DNA of 64,000 bases from positions 124,001-188,000 of the forward strand of contig DXML01000009.1 of the NCBI GenBank assembly GCA_019414205.1, read 5' to 3'. Shown here piece by piece: positions 36,910 to 44,563 of the stretch (its first letter is position 1; the number at the start of each line of letters is the position of its first letter). The translations under genes and the position numbers were made by a program. The notes under the pieces were generated by a model. The model did no database searches. It was not told the origin of the DNA and saw only the letters and a program-made list of their open reading frames with translations. This DNA comes from Collinsella sp. (GTDB lineage Bacteria > Actinomycetota > Coriobacteriia > Coriobacteriales > Coriobacteriaceae).

Positions 36910-37575
36910 ATGCCACGCGAGACCAATGCCGCCAAACGCGAACGCGCCATCGAGGTGTGCGAGCGCCTTAACCGTCGCTATGGCCCGGTCGAGTGCTTCT
37001 TGGACCACGAGAATCCTTTTAGGCTGCTCATCGCGGTACTGCTCTCGGCTCAGACGACCGACGCGCAGGTCAACAAGGTGACGCCGCAGCTGTTTGCCCA
37101 GTGGCCCGCGCCCGAGGCCATGGCAGGGGCGAGCGTGGCCGACGTGGCGGACACCATTAAGTCGCTCGGCTTTTATAAGAGTAAGGCCAAGCATGCCGTG
37201 GAGGCCGCGCAGATGATCGTCGCCGATTACGGCGGCGAGGTGCCGGCCGACATGAAGGAGCTTGTAAAGCTGCCGGGCGTGGGACGCAAGACGGCGAATA
37301 TCGTGCTCAACGTGGGATTTGGCATTGTTGAGGGCATCGCGGTGGATACGCACGTCAACCGCATCGCGCACCGCCTGATGTTGAGTCCCAAGACGCATGC
37401 CAAGGAGCCGCTCAAGACCGAGCAGGATCTGCTCAAGATTTTGCCGCACGAGTATTGGGAGTCGGTCAACCATCAGTGGATCACCTTCGGTCGCGAGATC
37501 TGCGATGCCCGCAAACCCAAGTGCGACGAGTGTCCGCTGGCAGATTTGTGCCCCAGCGTGCGCGTAGCGGGGTAG
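36910..37575 (+). CDS. nth: Endonuclease III
   Basis: 221-residue bifunctional DNA glycosylase/AP lyase for oxidised pyrimidines. HhH motif with catalytic lysine LPGVGRKTANIVLN, catalytic Asp in VDTHVNRIAHRL, and the Fe-S cluster loop C-X6-C-X2-C-X5-C (ICDARKPKCDECPLADLC). ATG 36910 follows GAGGAG; a longer frame from 36883 lacks a site and adds residues not found in the family. It has the cluster that the MutY-like protein at 28935 lacks. Confidence 0.95.
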   Translation: MPRETNAAKRERAIEVCERLNRRYGPVECFLDHENPFRLLIAVLLSAQTTDAQVNKVTPQLFAQWPAPEAMAGASVADVADTIKSLGFYKSKAKHAVEAAQMIVADYGGEVPADMKELVKLPGVGRKTANIVLNVGFGIVEGIAVDTHVNRIAHRLMLSPKTHAKEPLKTEQDLLKILPHEYWESVNHQWITFGREICDARKPKCDECPLADLCPSVRVAG

Positions 37576-37680
37576 GGCGGAATGCATCTTCGTCTGGCGT
37601 TTTTTGCAGGGCTGGGTTTGCTCTTGAGCAGGAGTCCTCTCCATGCGCTACCATGACAAACAATGATCTTTGACGTACGA

Positions 37681-37708
37681 CCCGCCGAGCTTGCCCCGGC
37701 GGGCTTTT
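37681..37708 (+). terminator. Terminator after nth
   Basis: CCCGCCG (37681-37687) pairs with CGGCGGG (37697-37703), followed by CTTTT. Confidence 0.65.
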
Positions 37709-37733
37709 GGCGTTGCGATGCCGGAGGAACAGC

Positions 37734-40700
37734 ATGCTCATTCACCGTATAGCCGCGCAGCTCTACACTGCCGAGGCCTTGCAGACCGTCGAGGCCGGAC
37801 TCGATGCCGGCGAGGACGTGACGCTGGCCGTGTCGCAGTCGGGCCGTACGCTTATGGCGGCCGCCCAGTTTGCGCGCCGTCCGCGCCCGACGGTCTACAT
37901 CGTGAGCGGCGAGGATGCGGCCGATCGCGCTGCGCGCAGCCTTGCCGCCTATGTGGGGCTGGCGCGCGTGTGCCGCTTTCCCGAGCGCAAGGACTATCCG
38001 TGGCGCGAGCAGGCGCCCGACGATGCCGTGGTGGCGCAGCGCTGCGAGGCCCTGGGACGCATCGTGCGCGGCGACAACTGCATCATGGTCGCCTCGGCCC
38101 GCGCGTTGCTGCGTTGCGTGCCGCCAGTCGAGAGCCGCTACTGGGAGTCGACAACCTTTGCGGTGGGCGAGGAGATTCCCTTCGATGAGGTGCCGCAGCG
38201 CCTGGTGGGCATGGGCTATACCAATGCCGGTGCCGCCGACGCGCCCGGCCTGTTCCGCGTGCACGGTGATACCGTCGAGGTGTTCCCCGCGCAGGAGAAG
38301 GCACCCGTGCGCATTGAGTTCTTTGGCGACGAGATTGATCGCATCCGCCGCATGGTGAGTTCCACGGGGCAGACCATCGGCAACGAGGACAGCATCGAAA
38401 TCTTCCCCTGCCGCGAGCTGGCGCTCACCGACGAGGCCGTTCACAACATGCACGTGGCGCTCTACCGCGCCAGCCAGGACGACAGTAAGCTGGCGGCGCT
38501 GCTCGAGATGGTGGATGCACGCATCGTCACGCCCGAGCTCGACCGCTTTTTGCCGGTGATGTACGGCCAGACCGTGAGCCCGCTGTCGCATGTGAGCGGC
38601 AAGGCGCTCGTGGTGCTGTCCGAGCCGCGCTCGCTGTTCGACGACTGCCTGCGCGCCTACGAGGATATCGAGGCGCGTGCCGGCGAGGCGGGGGTCGACC
38701 GTCTGGACGGCCTGTACGTGCGTGCCCAGCAACTCGACTTTGGCTCCCAGCAACGCCTGAACTATGTGAGCCTCATCCGTGCCGGCGGTGCGGTGACGGC
38801 TGAGCTCAAGATTGAGCAGCCTGCCATCGCAGGCTCGGACAACCGTTTTATGACGCGCATCCAGGAGGTCGTGGGCAAGCGCTATGCCTGCGTGTTTGCC
38901 ATCCCCGACCGCGGCGCGCGCGAGTCGATGGAGCTCACCTTTGGCGACGAGGGCGTTGCCTTTGAGGAGTCGCTGACGGCCGCCCCCGAAAATGCCGGCG
39001 CTATCGGCGACCGCGTGCGCGTGGCAGCAGCGGATTCCGCCGACCGTGCCGCACGCCAGGAGGCCCATGCTTCCATTCGCGAGCGCCATGCCGACGCGCT
39101 CAACGCCCGCTCGCTCGAGGCGGGCGCGGCGCAGGCTGCCGCCGGTGCTGCCGTGCCCACTATCTCGCGCGGACGCGTGACCTTTGTCGATGCCGCCTTG
39201 CCGCAGGGCGTGGTGGTGCCCGATGCCAATTTGGCCGTGTTCTCGATCGCCGACCTTAACGCCCGCATGGATGCCAACCGCGCGCGTAGCCGCCGCAAGG
39301 TTGACATTACGCAGATCACCTTCCCGTTTAAGCCGGGCGACTACGTCGTGCATGCCACCCACGGCATCGCGCTCTTTAGCGAGATCGCGCGCCAGGAAGT
39401 GGGCGGCAAGGAGCGCGACTACTTTTTGCTGGAATACGCCGACGGCGACAAACTCTATGTGCCGCTGGAGCAGGTTGACCGCATTACGCGCTACGTTGGT
39501 CCCGACGGCGATAAGCCGCGCCTGACCAGGCTCAACACCGCCGACTGGACGCGTGCCACCAACAAGGCGCGCAAGAATGCCAAAAAGCTGGCGTTTGACC
39601 TGGTCGACCTGTATACGCGCCGCTCTTCGATTACCGGTATCGCCTGTCCGCCCGATACGCCCGAACAGATCGAGATGGAGGAGAGCTTCCCCTACGACGA
39701 GACGCGCGACCAGCTGGAGGCTATCGCCGACATAAAGGCCGACATGGAGGCGCCCAAGCCCATGGACCGCCTGCTGTGCGGCGACGTGGGTTTCGGCAAG
39801 ACCGAGGTCGCCCTGCGCGCGGCGTTTAAGTGCGTGGACTCCGGCCGCCAAGTCATGGTGCTCTGCCCCACGACCATTCTGGCCCAGCAGCACTACGAGA
39901 CGTTCTTTGAGCGCTTTGCCCCGTTTGGCCTCGAGGTCGAAGTGCTCAGCCGCTTCCGCACCCCGGCGCAGCAAAAGCGCGCGCTCAAGGCGTTTGCCGA
40001 GGGCACGATCGACGTGCTGATCGGCACGCACCGCCTGCTTTCTGCCGACGTGAACCCCAAGAACCTGGGCATGGTGATCATCGACGAAGAGCAGCGCTTT
40101 GGTGTGCAGCACAAGGAGCAGCTCAAGAACCTGCGCGAGCAGATTGACGTGCTCACGCTTTCGGCAACGCCGATTCCGCGAACCATGCAGATGGCCACGA
40201 GCGGCGTGCGCGACATGAGCCTGATCACCACGCCGCCGACCGGGCGCCGCCCCGTGATCGTGCACGTGGGAGAGTACGATCCCGACGTGGTGAGCGCGGC
40301 GATTCGCCTGGAGGTGGGCCGCGGCGGCCAGGTGTATTACGTGTCCAACCGCGTCAAGACCATCGACGACGCCGTGGCGCGCGTGCACGAGGCCGCGCCC
40401 GAGGCGCGCGTGGGCGTGGCGCACGGCAAGATGAGCCCGCGCGAGGTCGAGGACGTGATGATCGAGTTCGCGACCAAGAAGATTGACGTGCTCATCGCCA
40501 CGACCATCGTGGAGAGCGGTATCGACAACGCGACCGCCAACACGCTCATCATCGAGGACTCGCAGCGCCTGGGCCTGGCACAGCTCTACCAGCTCAAGGG
40601 CCGCGTGGGCCGCTCAGCCACGCAGGCATACGCGTACTTTATGTTCCCCGGCGAGCTGCCGCTTACCGAGGAGGCCACGGCACGCCTGACCGCGCTTTCC

Positions 40701-41366
40701 GAGTTCCAGGACCTGGGCAGCGGTATGCGCATTGCCATGCGCGACCTGGAGATCCGCGGCGCCGGTTCGCTTATGGGTGCCGAACAGCACGGTAACCTGT
40801 CGAGCGTGGGCTTCGACCTGTTTACGCAGATGCTGGGACAGGCCGTGGCCGAGGCGCGCGGCGATGACGATGCCGGCGTGGAGGCGGCGAGCGTGGGCAT
40901 CAACCTGCCAGCCGACTACTTCTTGTCCGAGGAGTACATGCCGGCGGTGGACCAGCGCGTGCTCGTGTACCGCAAGCTCGCGGCGGCTGAGGACCTGGAG
41001 AGTGTCGACGAGGTGCAGGAGGAGACCGAGGCTGCGCATGGTGAGCTGCCGTTGGCGGGACTCAACCTGTTCAACCGCGCGCGCATCCGCATTCGCGGCG
41101 AGCGCCTGGGGCTCGAGAGCGTCACGCTCAGCGGTGGGCGCATTACCTTCCTGGGGGTTGACGTTCCCAAGAAGGTAGCCTTTGAGCTTAAGACCCGCTA
41201 TGGCGCGGTGAACTTCCCCAAGAGCCGCAAGCTGTCGGTGCCCTACAAGGCGGGCGCCGGTGCGGGCAGCGGCCTGGGCCGAGGTCTCGACGCCAACGAC
41301 GGCACCGGCCCGGTGGCGGCCACACTCATGCTGCTGCAGCAGCTGGGCGCTACTGACGATGACTAA
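37734..41366 (+). CDS. mfd: Transcription-repair coupling factor
   Basis: 1210 residues, the usual Mfd length. It removes RNA polymerase stalled at lesions and recruits UvrA. N-terminal UvrB-like damage-recognition homology, a CarD-like RNA polymerase interaction domain (FKPGDYVVHATHGIALF ... YVPLEQVDRI), RecG-like translocase motifs (Walker A LLCGDVGFGKTEVALRAA, DEEQRFGVQHKEQL, motif VI region YQLKGRVGRSATQAYAY), and the C-terminal TRCF domain. GGAGGA precedes ATG 37734; the frame extends to 37707 without a site. The insert of low-complexity Ala/Arg sequence at about residues 440-480 is longer than in many relatives. Confidence 0.95.
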   Translation: MLIHRIAAQLYTAEALQTVEAGLDAGEDVTLAVSQSGRTLMAAAQFARRPRPTVYIVSGEDAADRAARSLAAYVGLARVCRFPERKDYPWREQAPDDAVVAQRCEALGRIVRGDNCIMVASARALLRCVPPVESRYWESTTFAVGEEIPFDEVPQRLVGMGYTNAGAADAPGLFRVHGDTVEVFPAQEKAPVRIEFFGDEIDRIRRMVSSTGQTIGNEDSIEIFPCRELALTDEAVHNMHVALYRASQDDSKLAALLEMVDARIVTPELDRFLPVMYGQTVSPLSHVSGKALVVLSEPRSLFDDCLRAYEDIEARAGEAGVDRLDGLYVRAQQLDFGSQQRLNYVSLIRAGGAVTAELKIEQPAIAGSDNRFMTRIQEVVGKRYACVFAIPDRGARESMELTFGDEGVAFEESLTAAPENAGAIGDRVRVAAADSADRAARQEAHASIRERHADALNARSLEAGAAQAAAGAAVPTISRGRVTFVDAALPQGVVVPDANLAVFSIADLNARMDANRARSRRKVDITQITFPFKPGDYVVHATHGIALFSEIARQEVGGKERDYFLLEYADGDKLYVPLEQVDRITRYVGPDGDKPRLTRLNTADWTRATNKARKNAKKLAFDLVDLYTRRSSITGIACPPDTPEQIEMEESFPYDETRDQLEAIADIKADMEAPKPMDRLLCGDVGFGKTEVALRAAFKCVDSGRQVMVLCPTTILAQQHYETFFERFAPFGLEVEVLSRFRTPAQQKRALKAFAEGTIDVLIGTHRLLSADVNPKNLGMVIIDEEQRFGVQHKEQLKNLREQIDVLTLSATPIPRTMQMATSGVRDMSLITTPPTGRRPVIVHVGEYDPDVVSAAIRLEVGRGGQVYYVSNRVKTIDDAVARVHEAAPEARVGVAHGKMSPREVEDVMIEFATKKIDVLIATTIVESGIDNATANTLIIEDSQRLGLAQLYQLKGRVGRSATQAYAYFMFPGELPLTEEATARLTALSEFQDLGSGMRIAMRDLEIRGAGSLMGAEQHGNLSSVGFDLFTQMLGQAVAEARGDDDAGVEAASVGINLPADYFLSEEYMPAVDQRVLVYRKLAAAEDLESVDEVQEETEAAHGELPLAGLNLFNRARIRIRGERLGLESVTLSGGRITFLGVDVPKKVAFELKTRYGAVNFPKSRKLSVPYKAGAGAGSGLGRGLDANDGTGPVAATLMLLQQLGATDDD

Positions 41367-41376
41367 CAAGTAAGTC

Positions 41377-41481
41377 GGTGGGACAAAGTTATCAGTAGTT
41401 TTTGTCCCAGGTGCGATAGTCGCATCGAGCCTGTCAACGCAAGCGACCCTGGGACAAAACTACTGATAACTTTGTCCCACC
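41377..41481. repeat. Long inverted repeat of GGGACAAA type after mfd
   Basis: GGTGGGACAAAGTTATCAGT... (41377-41411) and its reverse complement (41448-41481) differ by one base in a T/A run. The 36-bp centre has GCGATAGTCGC. It sits 40 bp before the element's left attachment site. It ends in GGGACA/TGTCCC like the REP-like units elsewhere, and may also serve as the mfd terminator. Confidence 0.85.
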
Positions 41482-41520
41482 ACGTTGCGGGTCGACCCTT
41501 CGCCCGATGGAAAGGAAAGC

Positions 41521-41577
41521 ATGTTCGGGTACATCTATAAGAAAGATTTATACCAGATAAAAGCACAGGTAAAATAA
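41521..41577 (+). pseudogene. Severed 5' end of the PAP2 phosphatase gene (attL side)
   Basis: ATG 41521 with GGAAAGGAAAG as RBS starts MFGYIYKKD, identical in protein sequence to the start of the phosphatase at 48753. After the 25-bp repeat the frame enters element DNA and stops at 41575-41577 (18-residue peptide). This is the original start of the phosphatase gene left behind by insertion. Confidence 0.85.
41522..41546 (+). repeat. attL core repeat
   Basis: TGTTCGGGTACATCTATAAG plus AAAGA. It corresponds to codons 1-9 of the phosphatase gene and is repeated at 48754-48778. Confidence 0.85.
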
Positions 41578-41615
41578 GGTATAAAATAGAGCCAAAACAT
41601 TTCCCCAGTTAAATT

Positions 41616-41655
41616 TTTCTCCAAATTTTTCTACAGGCTATAATTGGAAATAGTA
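41616..41655 (+). promoter_or_regulatory. Left-end integrase arm-type sites and integrase promoter
   Basis: TTTCTCCAAA (41616-41625) and AATTGGAAATAGTA (41642-41655) recur at the right end of the element (48685-48707 and 48669-48683), as expected for integrase arm-binding sites. A perfect -10 TATAAT lies at 41639-41644, 46 bp before the integrase start, so integrase binding could autoregulate it. Confidence 0.5.
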
Positions 41656-41689
41656 AATCCAAGAGCCTAAACAGAAAGGTTTTGGAGCC

Positions 41690-42853
41690 ATGATTTACAC
41701 GTCATGCGGCATAGACAGAAAAGAGCCAAACGGGAACGGCTGGCGCGGTTTTATTTCATACAAAAATGCGGATGGTAAGTGGCGCAAGAAGTACAAGACT
41801 TTTAAGACTAGGCTAAAGCGCGATGCTTTGAAGATGCTCAACGAGTGGCGTGAGCATGAGGAAGAAATGGCGCAAAGGCAAGTAACCTACAAGACTGTTG
41901 AGCAGGCGGTAACGGATTATTTTGTAAGTCAACACAACCTTGGACACATAACAAGCGTTACATATCAACGCAACATTGAACAAGCTGGTTACGCAATCTT
42001 CCCTTATATCGGCGATGAATCCTTCTATGACATTACTACTGAGACTTTGCAAAAGTACATCAATGAGCTTTGCAAAAAGTATAAGAAGAATTCCGTAGAT
42101 ACCTTTTACTCAATCTTCAATAAGGCTTACCTAAACGCATTAGAGCAAGGAAAGATAGTTAAAGACGCAAGAGCAGGGTTAAAACTGCCAAAAGACAAAA
42201 GACGGCATGAAATAGCCTACCTTGATAAAGAAGGAAGAGCAAAGCTGCAAAGTCTGCTCAATGGCGGTGAACTAATCGGCTCACGAAATAACAACTTGTA
42301 TCTTCCGATTCTGCTTGCCTACTATGGCGGCTTGCGTAGTGGTGAGATTTGCGCCTTACGTTGGAATGACGTTAACTATATCAACAACACAATCAGAGTC
42401 ACCAAAGCCGCAAAGCAAATCAAAGACAGGAATGGAAATAACAAGGTAGTCATTGAGGACACTAAAACTTATTCGATTAGAACAATACCTATGATGCCCA
42501 AGCTTTCAAGAGCTTTAAAAGCTCAAGAAGAAAGAGACAATCCCAACGCAAAGGATTTGATTTGCTATTGGAAAAACCCACGCATACTGGGCAGTGCCTT
42601 TGAAAAATGGGCTAAAAGAAACGAGCTAATTTCAGTTCTGGACAAGCCCTTAACGATGCACGGATTACGGCATACGTTTGCAACAATCGCCGTTGAATCA
42701 AAGATGGATATTAAATCCTTGGCTTCAATCTTGGGGCATAAAGACGCAGCTATGACGCTGAACATTTACGCTTCTGATGATGAAAACGCAAAACAGGCTA
42801 ACATCATGGCGCTTGCGGCGATGATGGAGCAAGAGGAAAGCAGTGATTTCTAG
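41690..42853 (+). CDS. int: Tyrosine integrase of the element
   Basis: 387-residue phage-type integrase. An N-terminal arm-binding region (GFISYKNADGKWRKKYKTF), SAM-like core-binding domain (about 66-165), and catalytic domain with the full set: Arg216 (YYGGLRSGEI), His324 and Arg327 (HGLRHTF), His350 (LGHKDAAM) and nucleophile Tyr360 (LNIYA). It would carry out integration and, with an accessory factor, excision at the 25-bp core. ATG 41690 with TGGAG upstream. Its stop overlaps the next start by one base (TAGTG). Confidence 0.95.
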   Translation: MIYTSCGIDRKEPNGNGWRGFISYKNADGKWRKKYKTFKTRLKRDALKMLNEWREHEEEMAQRQVTYKTVEQAVTDYFVSQHNLGHITSVTYQRNIEQAGYAIFPYIGDESFYDITTETLQKYINELCKKYKKNSVDTFYSIFNKAYLNALEQGKIVKDARAGLKLPKDKRRHEIAYLDKEGRAKLQSLLNGGELIGSRNNNLYLPILLAYYGGLRSGEICALRWNDVNYINNTIRVTKAAKQIKDRNGNNKVVIEDTKTYSIRTIPMMPKLSRALKAQEERDNPNAKDLICYWKNPRILGSAFEKWAKRNELISVLDKPLTMHGLRHTFATIAVESKMDIKSLASILGHKDAAMTLNIYASDDENAKQANIMALAAMMEQEESSDF

Positions 42854-43413
42854 TGCTGCTTAAAGAGTTAAGGCGCTACCAAGATAGCGTGGGTGAGCTA
42901 AAAAAATATTTCCAAGAGAAGATAAGCAAGGGTAAGAAATTCAACCCTTCTATGATTTTCAGTGCGGAGCAAGCCGCATGGACGGTTCTAAACGGATTGC
43001 AAAAAGCAATGTACAACTACCAAGAGCCAACAGAGAAAGACTTAGATTTAGTCGATGATTGCTGCTCACTCAAAGAGATAATCGAGGGCAACCTAGATGA
43101 ATCCTGTTACGTTGAGCCGCAGTTTAGACTTTGGCTTTATCTCTTGGAGAAGATGAATCAGCGTACCTATATTGACTTTATTGCTAACGCTTTCGTTCCC
43201 GCTTTCGTTTTCATGTTGAAGAATAGCCCGCAAGATGCAGAGCTTTATCTAGACGATTCCGTAACCTTCTGGGACAAATCGTTTGCGGCACAGTGCATTT
43301 GTGAAGCCTACCAAGAGCTGAACCAAGAGACGAATAAGGAAGTATCTGAGATTTTGCGGCAAGTCTGTTGGAACGAGGATTACGCTAGGAACCTATTCAG
43401 GTATTGTCAATAG
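42853..43413 (+). CDS. Element protein of unknown function, coupled to integrase
   Basis: 186 residues, starts with GTG 42853 that shares its G with the integrase stop (TAGTG). The sequence is acidic and helical (CSLKEIIEGNLDES, LWLYLLEKMNQRTYIDFI) with no recognised domain or membrane segment. Position suggests a role in integrase function or excision, but the size is larger than usual excisionases. It ends at a convergent hairpin shared with the resolvase gene. Confidence 0.7.
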   Translation: MLLKELRRYQDSVGELKKYFQEKISKGKKFNPSMIFSAEQAAWTVLNGLQKAMYNYQEPTEKDLDLVDDCCSLKEIIEGNLDESCYVEPQFRLWLYLLEKMNQRTYIDFIANAFVPAFVFMLKNSPQDAELYLDDSVTFWDKSFAAQCICEAYQELNQETNKEVSEILRQVCWNEDYARNLFRYCQ

Positions 43414-43432
43414 ACCGTTGCGGTCTAGTTTT
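43411..43432. terminator. Bidirectional terminator in element
   Basis: TAGACCG (43411-43417), loop TTG, CGGTCTA (43421-43427), then GTTTT. It contains the stop codons of both convergent genes. Confidence 0.75.
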
Positions 43433-43988
43433 CCCTAGATGCCTCAATAGCCCTATAGACAGTGGCCCTACTCAAACCGACAGCCGCACAGATTTCTGCA
43501 ATGGACATTTCGCCTTTACGATAAAGCTCTACGGCACGCTCCTTTGCGGCATTGCTTGCCTTGGGCCTACCCATCTTCTTACCTGCGGCCTTAGCAGCCT
43601 CATAGCCCTCGCGCTGGGTTTCCCTGATTATCTCGCGCTGGAATTGCGCTACGGCGGCACTAACGGTAAAGAAGAAACGACCTTGCGGTGTAGAGGTATC
43701 AATCTGTTCCTTGATTGAGTAGAGGTTTACGCCCTCAGCCTCAAATCTGTTAGACAAATCGAGAAGCTGCTTAGTGGAACGTGCCAACCTATCGAAAGAT
43801 AGGATAACGACAGTATCACCTTTGCGGAGTCGCGAGAGCATATCGTCTAGAGCTGGACGCTCTGCTTTTGCTCCTGAGATTTTATCGCAAAAGATGTTCT
43901 TGTCCTCAACGCCTGCCTTGTGTAAGGCTTCAATCTGCCTATCAAGATTCTGCTCGATGGTAGAAACCCTAGCGTATCCGAACTTCAT
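43425..43988 (-). CDS. Serine recombinase (resolvase/invertase family)
   Basis: 187 residues. Catalytic Ser9 in YARVSTIEQN, DKISGAKAERPALDDML, LSFDRLARSTKQLLDL and GRFFFTVSAAVAQFQRE are the canonical resolvase/invertase blocks; the C-terminal HTH_7 reads MSIAEICAAVGLSRATVYRAI. It may resolve multimers of the excised element or invert or transpose DNA. It is divergent from the RHH-rep operon, with ~270 bp between, and converges on the integrase operon. Presence of both recombinase types in 7 kb is notable. Confidence 0.93.
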   Translation of the reverse strand: MKFGYARVSTIEQNLDRQIEALHKAGVEDKNIFCDKISGAKAERPALDDMLSRLRKGDTVVILSFDRLARSTKQLLDLSNRFEAEGVNLYSIKEQIDTSTPQGRFFFTVSAAVAQFQREIIRETQREGYEAAKAAGKKMGRPKASNAAKERAVELYRKGEMSIAEICAAVGLSRATVYRAIEASREN

Positions 43989-44257
43989 TTTGCCAATCTC
44001 CCGTCTAGATAGAGTCTCAATAATTCAAATTATAGATTATTGAGATACTAAATAAAGAGACTAGTTTTGAGAATTTCATTAACAGGCATTTTGACATTCT
44101 TTCAGTGTCTCAAAGCGCTGTATCAAAAAGTATGCTCCTGAGACAGTCCTAGAACGTTAGAACATTTTTCTAAAACGTGGGCAAAATTCTGTAATTCGTA
44201 CAGTCCATTTTTCAAATAGAGATAGATGAAAACATTTCTATTGAAAAGGAGACTGTT
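43989..44257. promoter_or_regulatory. Divergent control region of the element
   Basis: 269 bp, very A+T-rich. It has a -35-like TTGACA (44091-44096), TGAGAC/GTCTCA-type half-sites in both orientations (about 44107-44112 and 44134-44139), and ATTCTGTAATTCG (about 44186-44198) that recurs at about 47353-47365 on the other side of the rep gene. Candidate operator or origin region. Confidence 0.45.
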
Positions 44258-44563
44258 ATGGCAAAAGATACGAAAGTTACCATTCGCATTTCTGAGGAAA
44301 AGAAAAAACTCTGGGAAGATTACTGTGATGCTCACGGAAAGGGTTTAACACTCACAGGTCTAATTGAATTAGCTGTAGACGATAGGGTGACTAACGTAAC
44401 TGAGTTTAGAGATAGGGCCGCAGGAACGGGTCTTTACTGGATTCTTAAACCTAATGGCGAATATCGTAAGCAATACGATTCAAGAGTAGAGCGTTTAGGC
44501 CGCATGGAAATCGAACGCCTAAATAAGCATAAGCAAAATATCTTAAACGGCATTTACGACTAG
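44258..44563 (+). CDS. Ribbon-helix-helix-like small DNA-binding protein
   Basis: 101 residues. The N-terminal half (KVTIRISEEKKKLWEDYCD, then LTLTGLIELAVDD) has the beta strand-helix-helix pattern of RHH/CopG-type proteins; the remainder is basic (ERLGRMEIERLNKHKQ). Likely a repressor of its own operon or a copy-control/accessory protein for the replication protein downstream. AAAAGGAGAC precedes ATG 44258. Its stop overlaps the next GTG by one base (TAGTG), the same junction as integrase-42853. Confidence 0.7.
   Translation: MAKDTKVTIRISEEKKKLWEDYCDAHGKGLTLTGLIELAVDDRVTNVTEFRDRAAGTGLYWILKPNGEYRKQYDSRVERLGRMEIERLNKHKQNILNGIYD

Noticed and set aside
35326..37644. 772-codon minus-strand frame opposite the ABC exporter and nth
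   Set aside because: Spans two well-supported plus-strand genes and their gap; composition is that of an antisense shadow.
37473..40424. 983-codon minus-strand frame opposite mfd
   Set aside because: His/Arg/Ala-rich shadow of the mfd coding strand, no ribosome site, no recognisable domain.
43404..43718. Plus-strand open frame opposite the resolvase gene
   Set aside because: Antisense to a complete resolvase with all catalytic motifs; no ribosome site.
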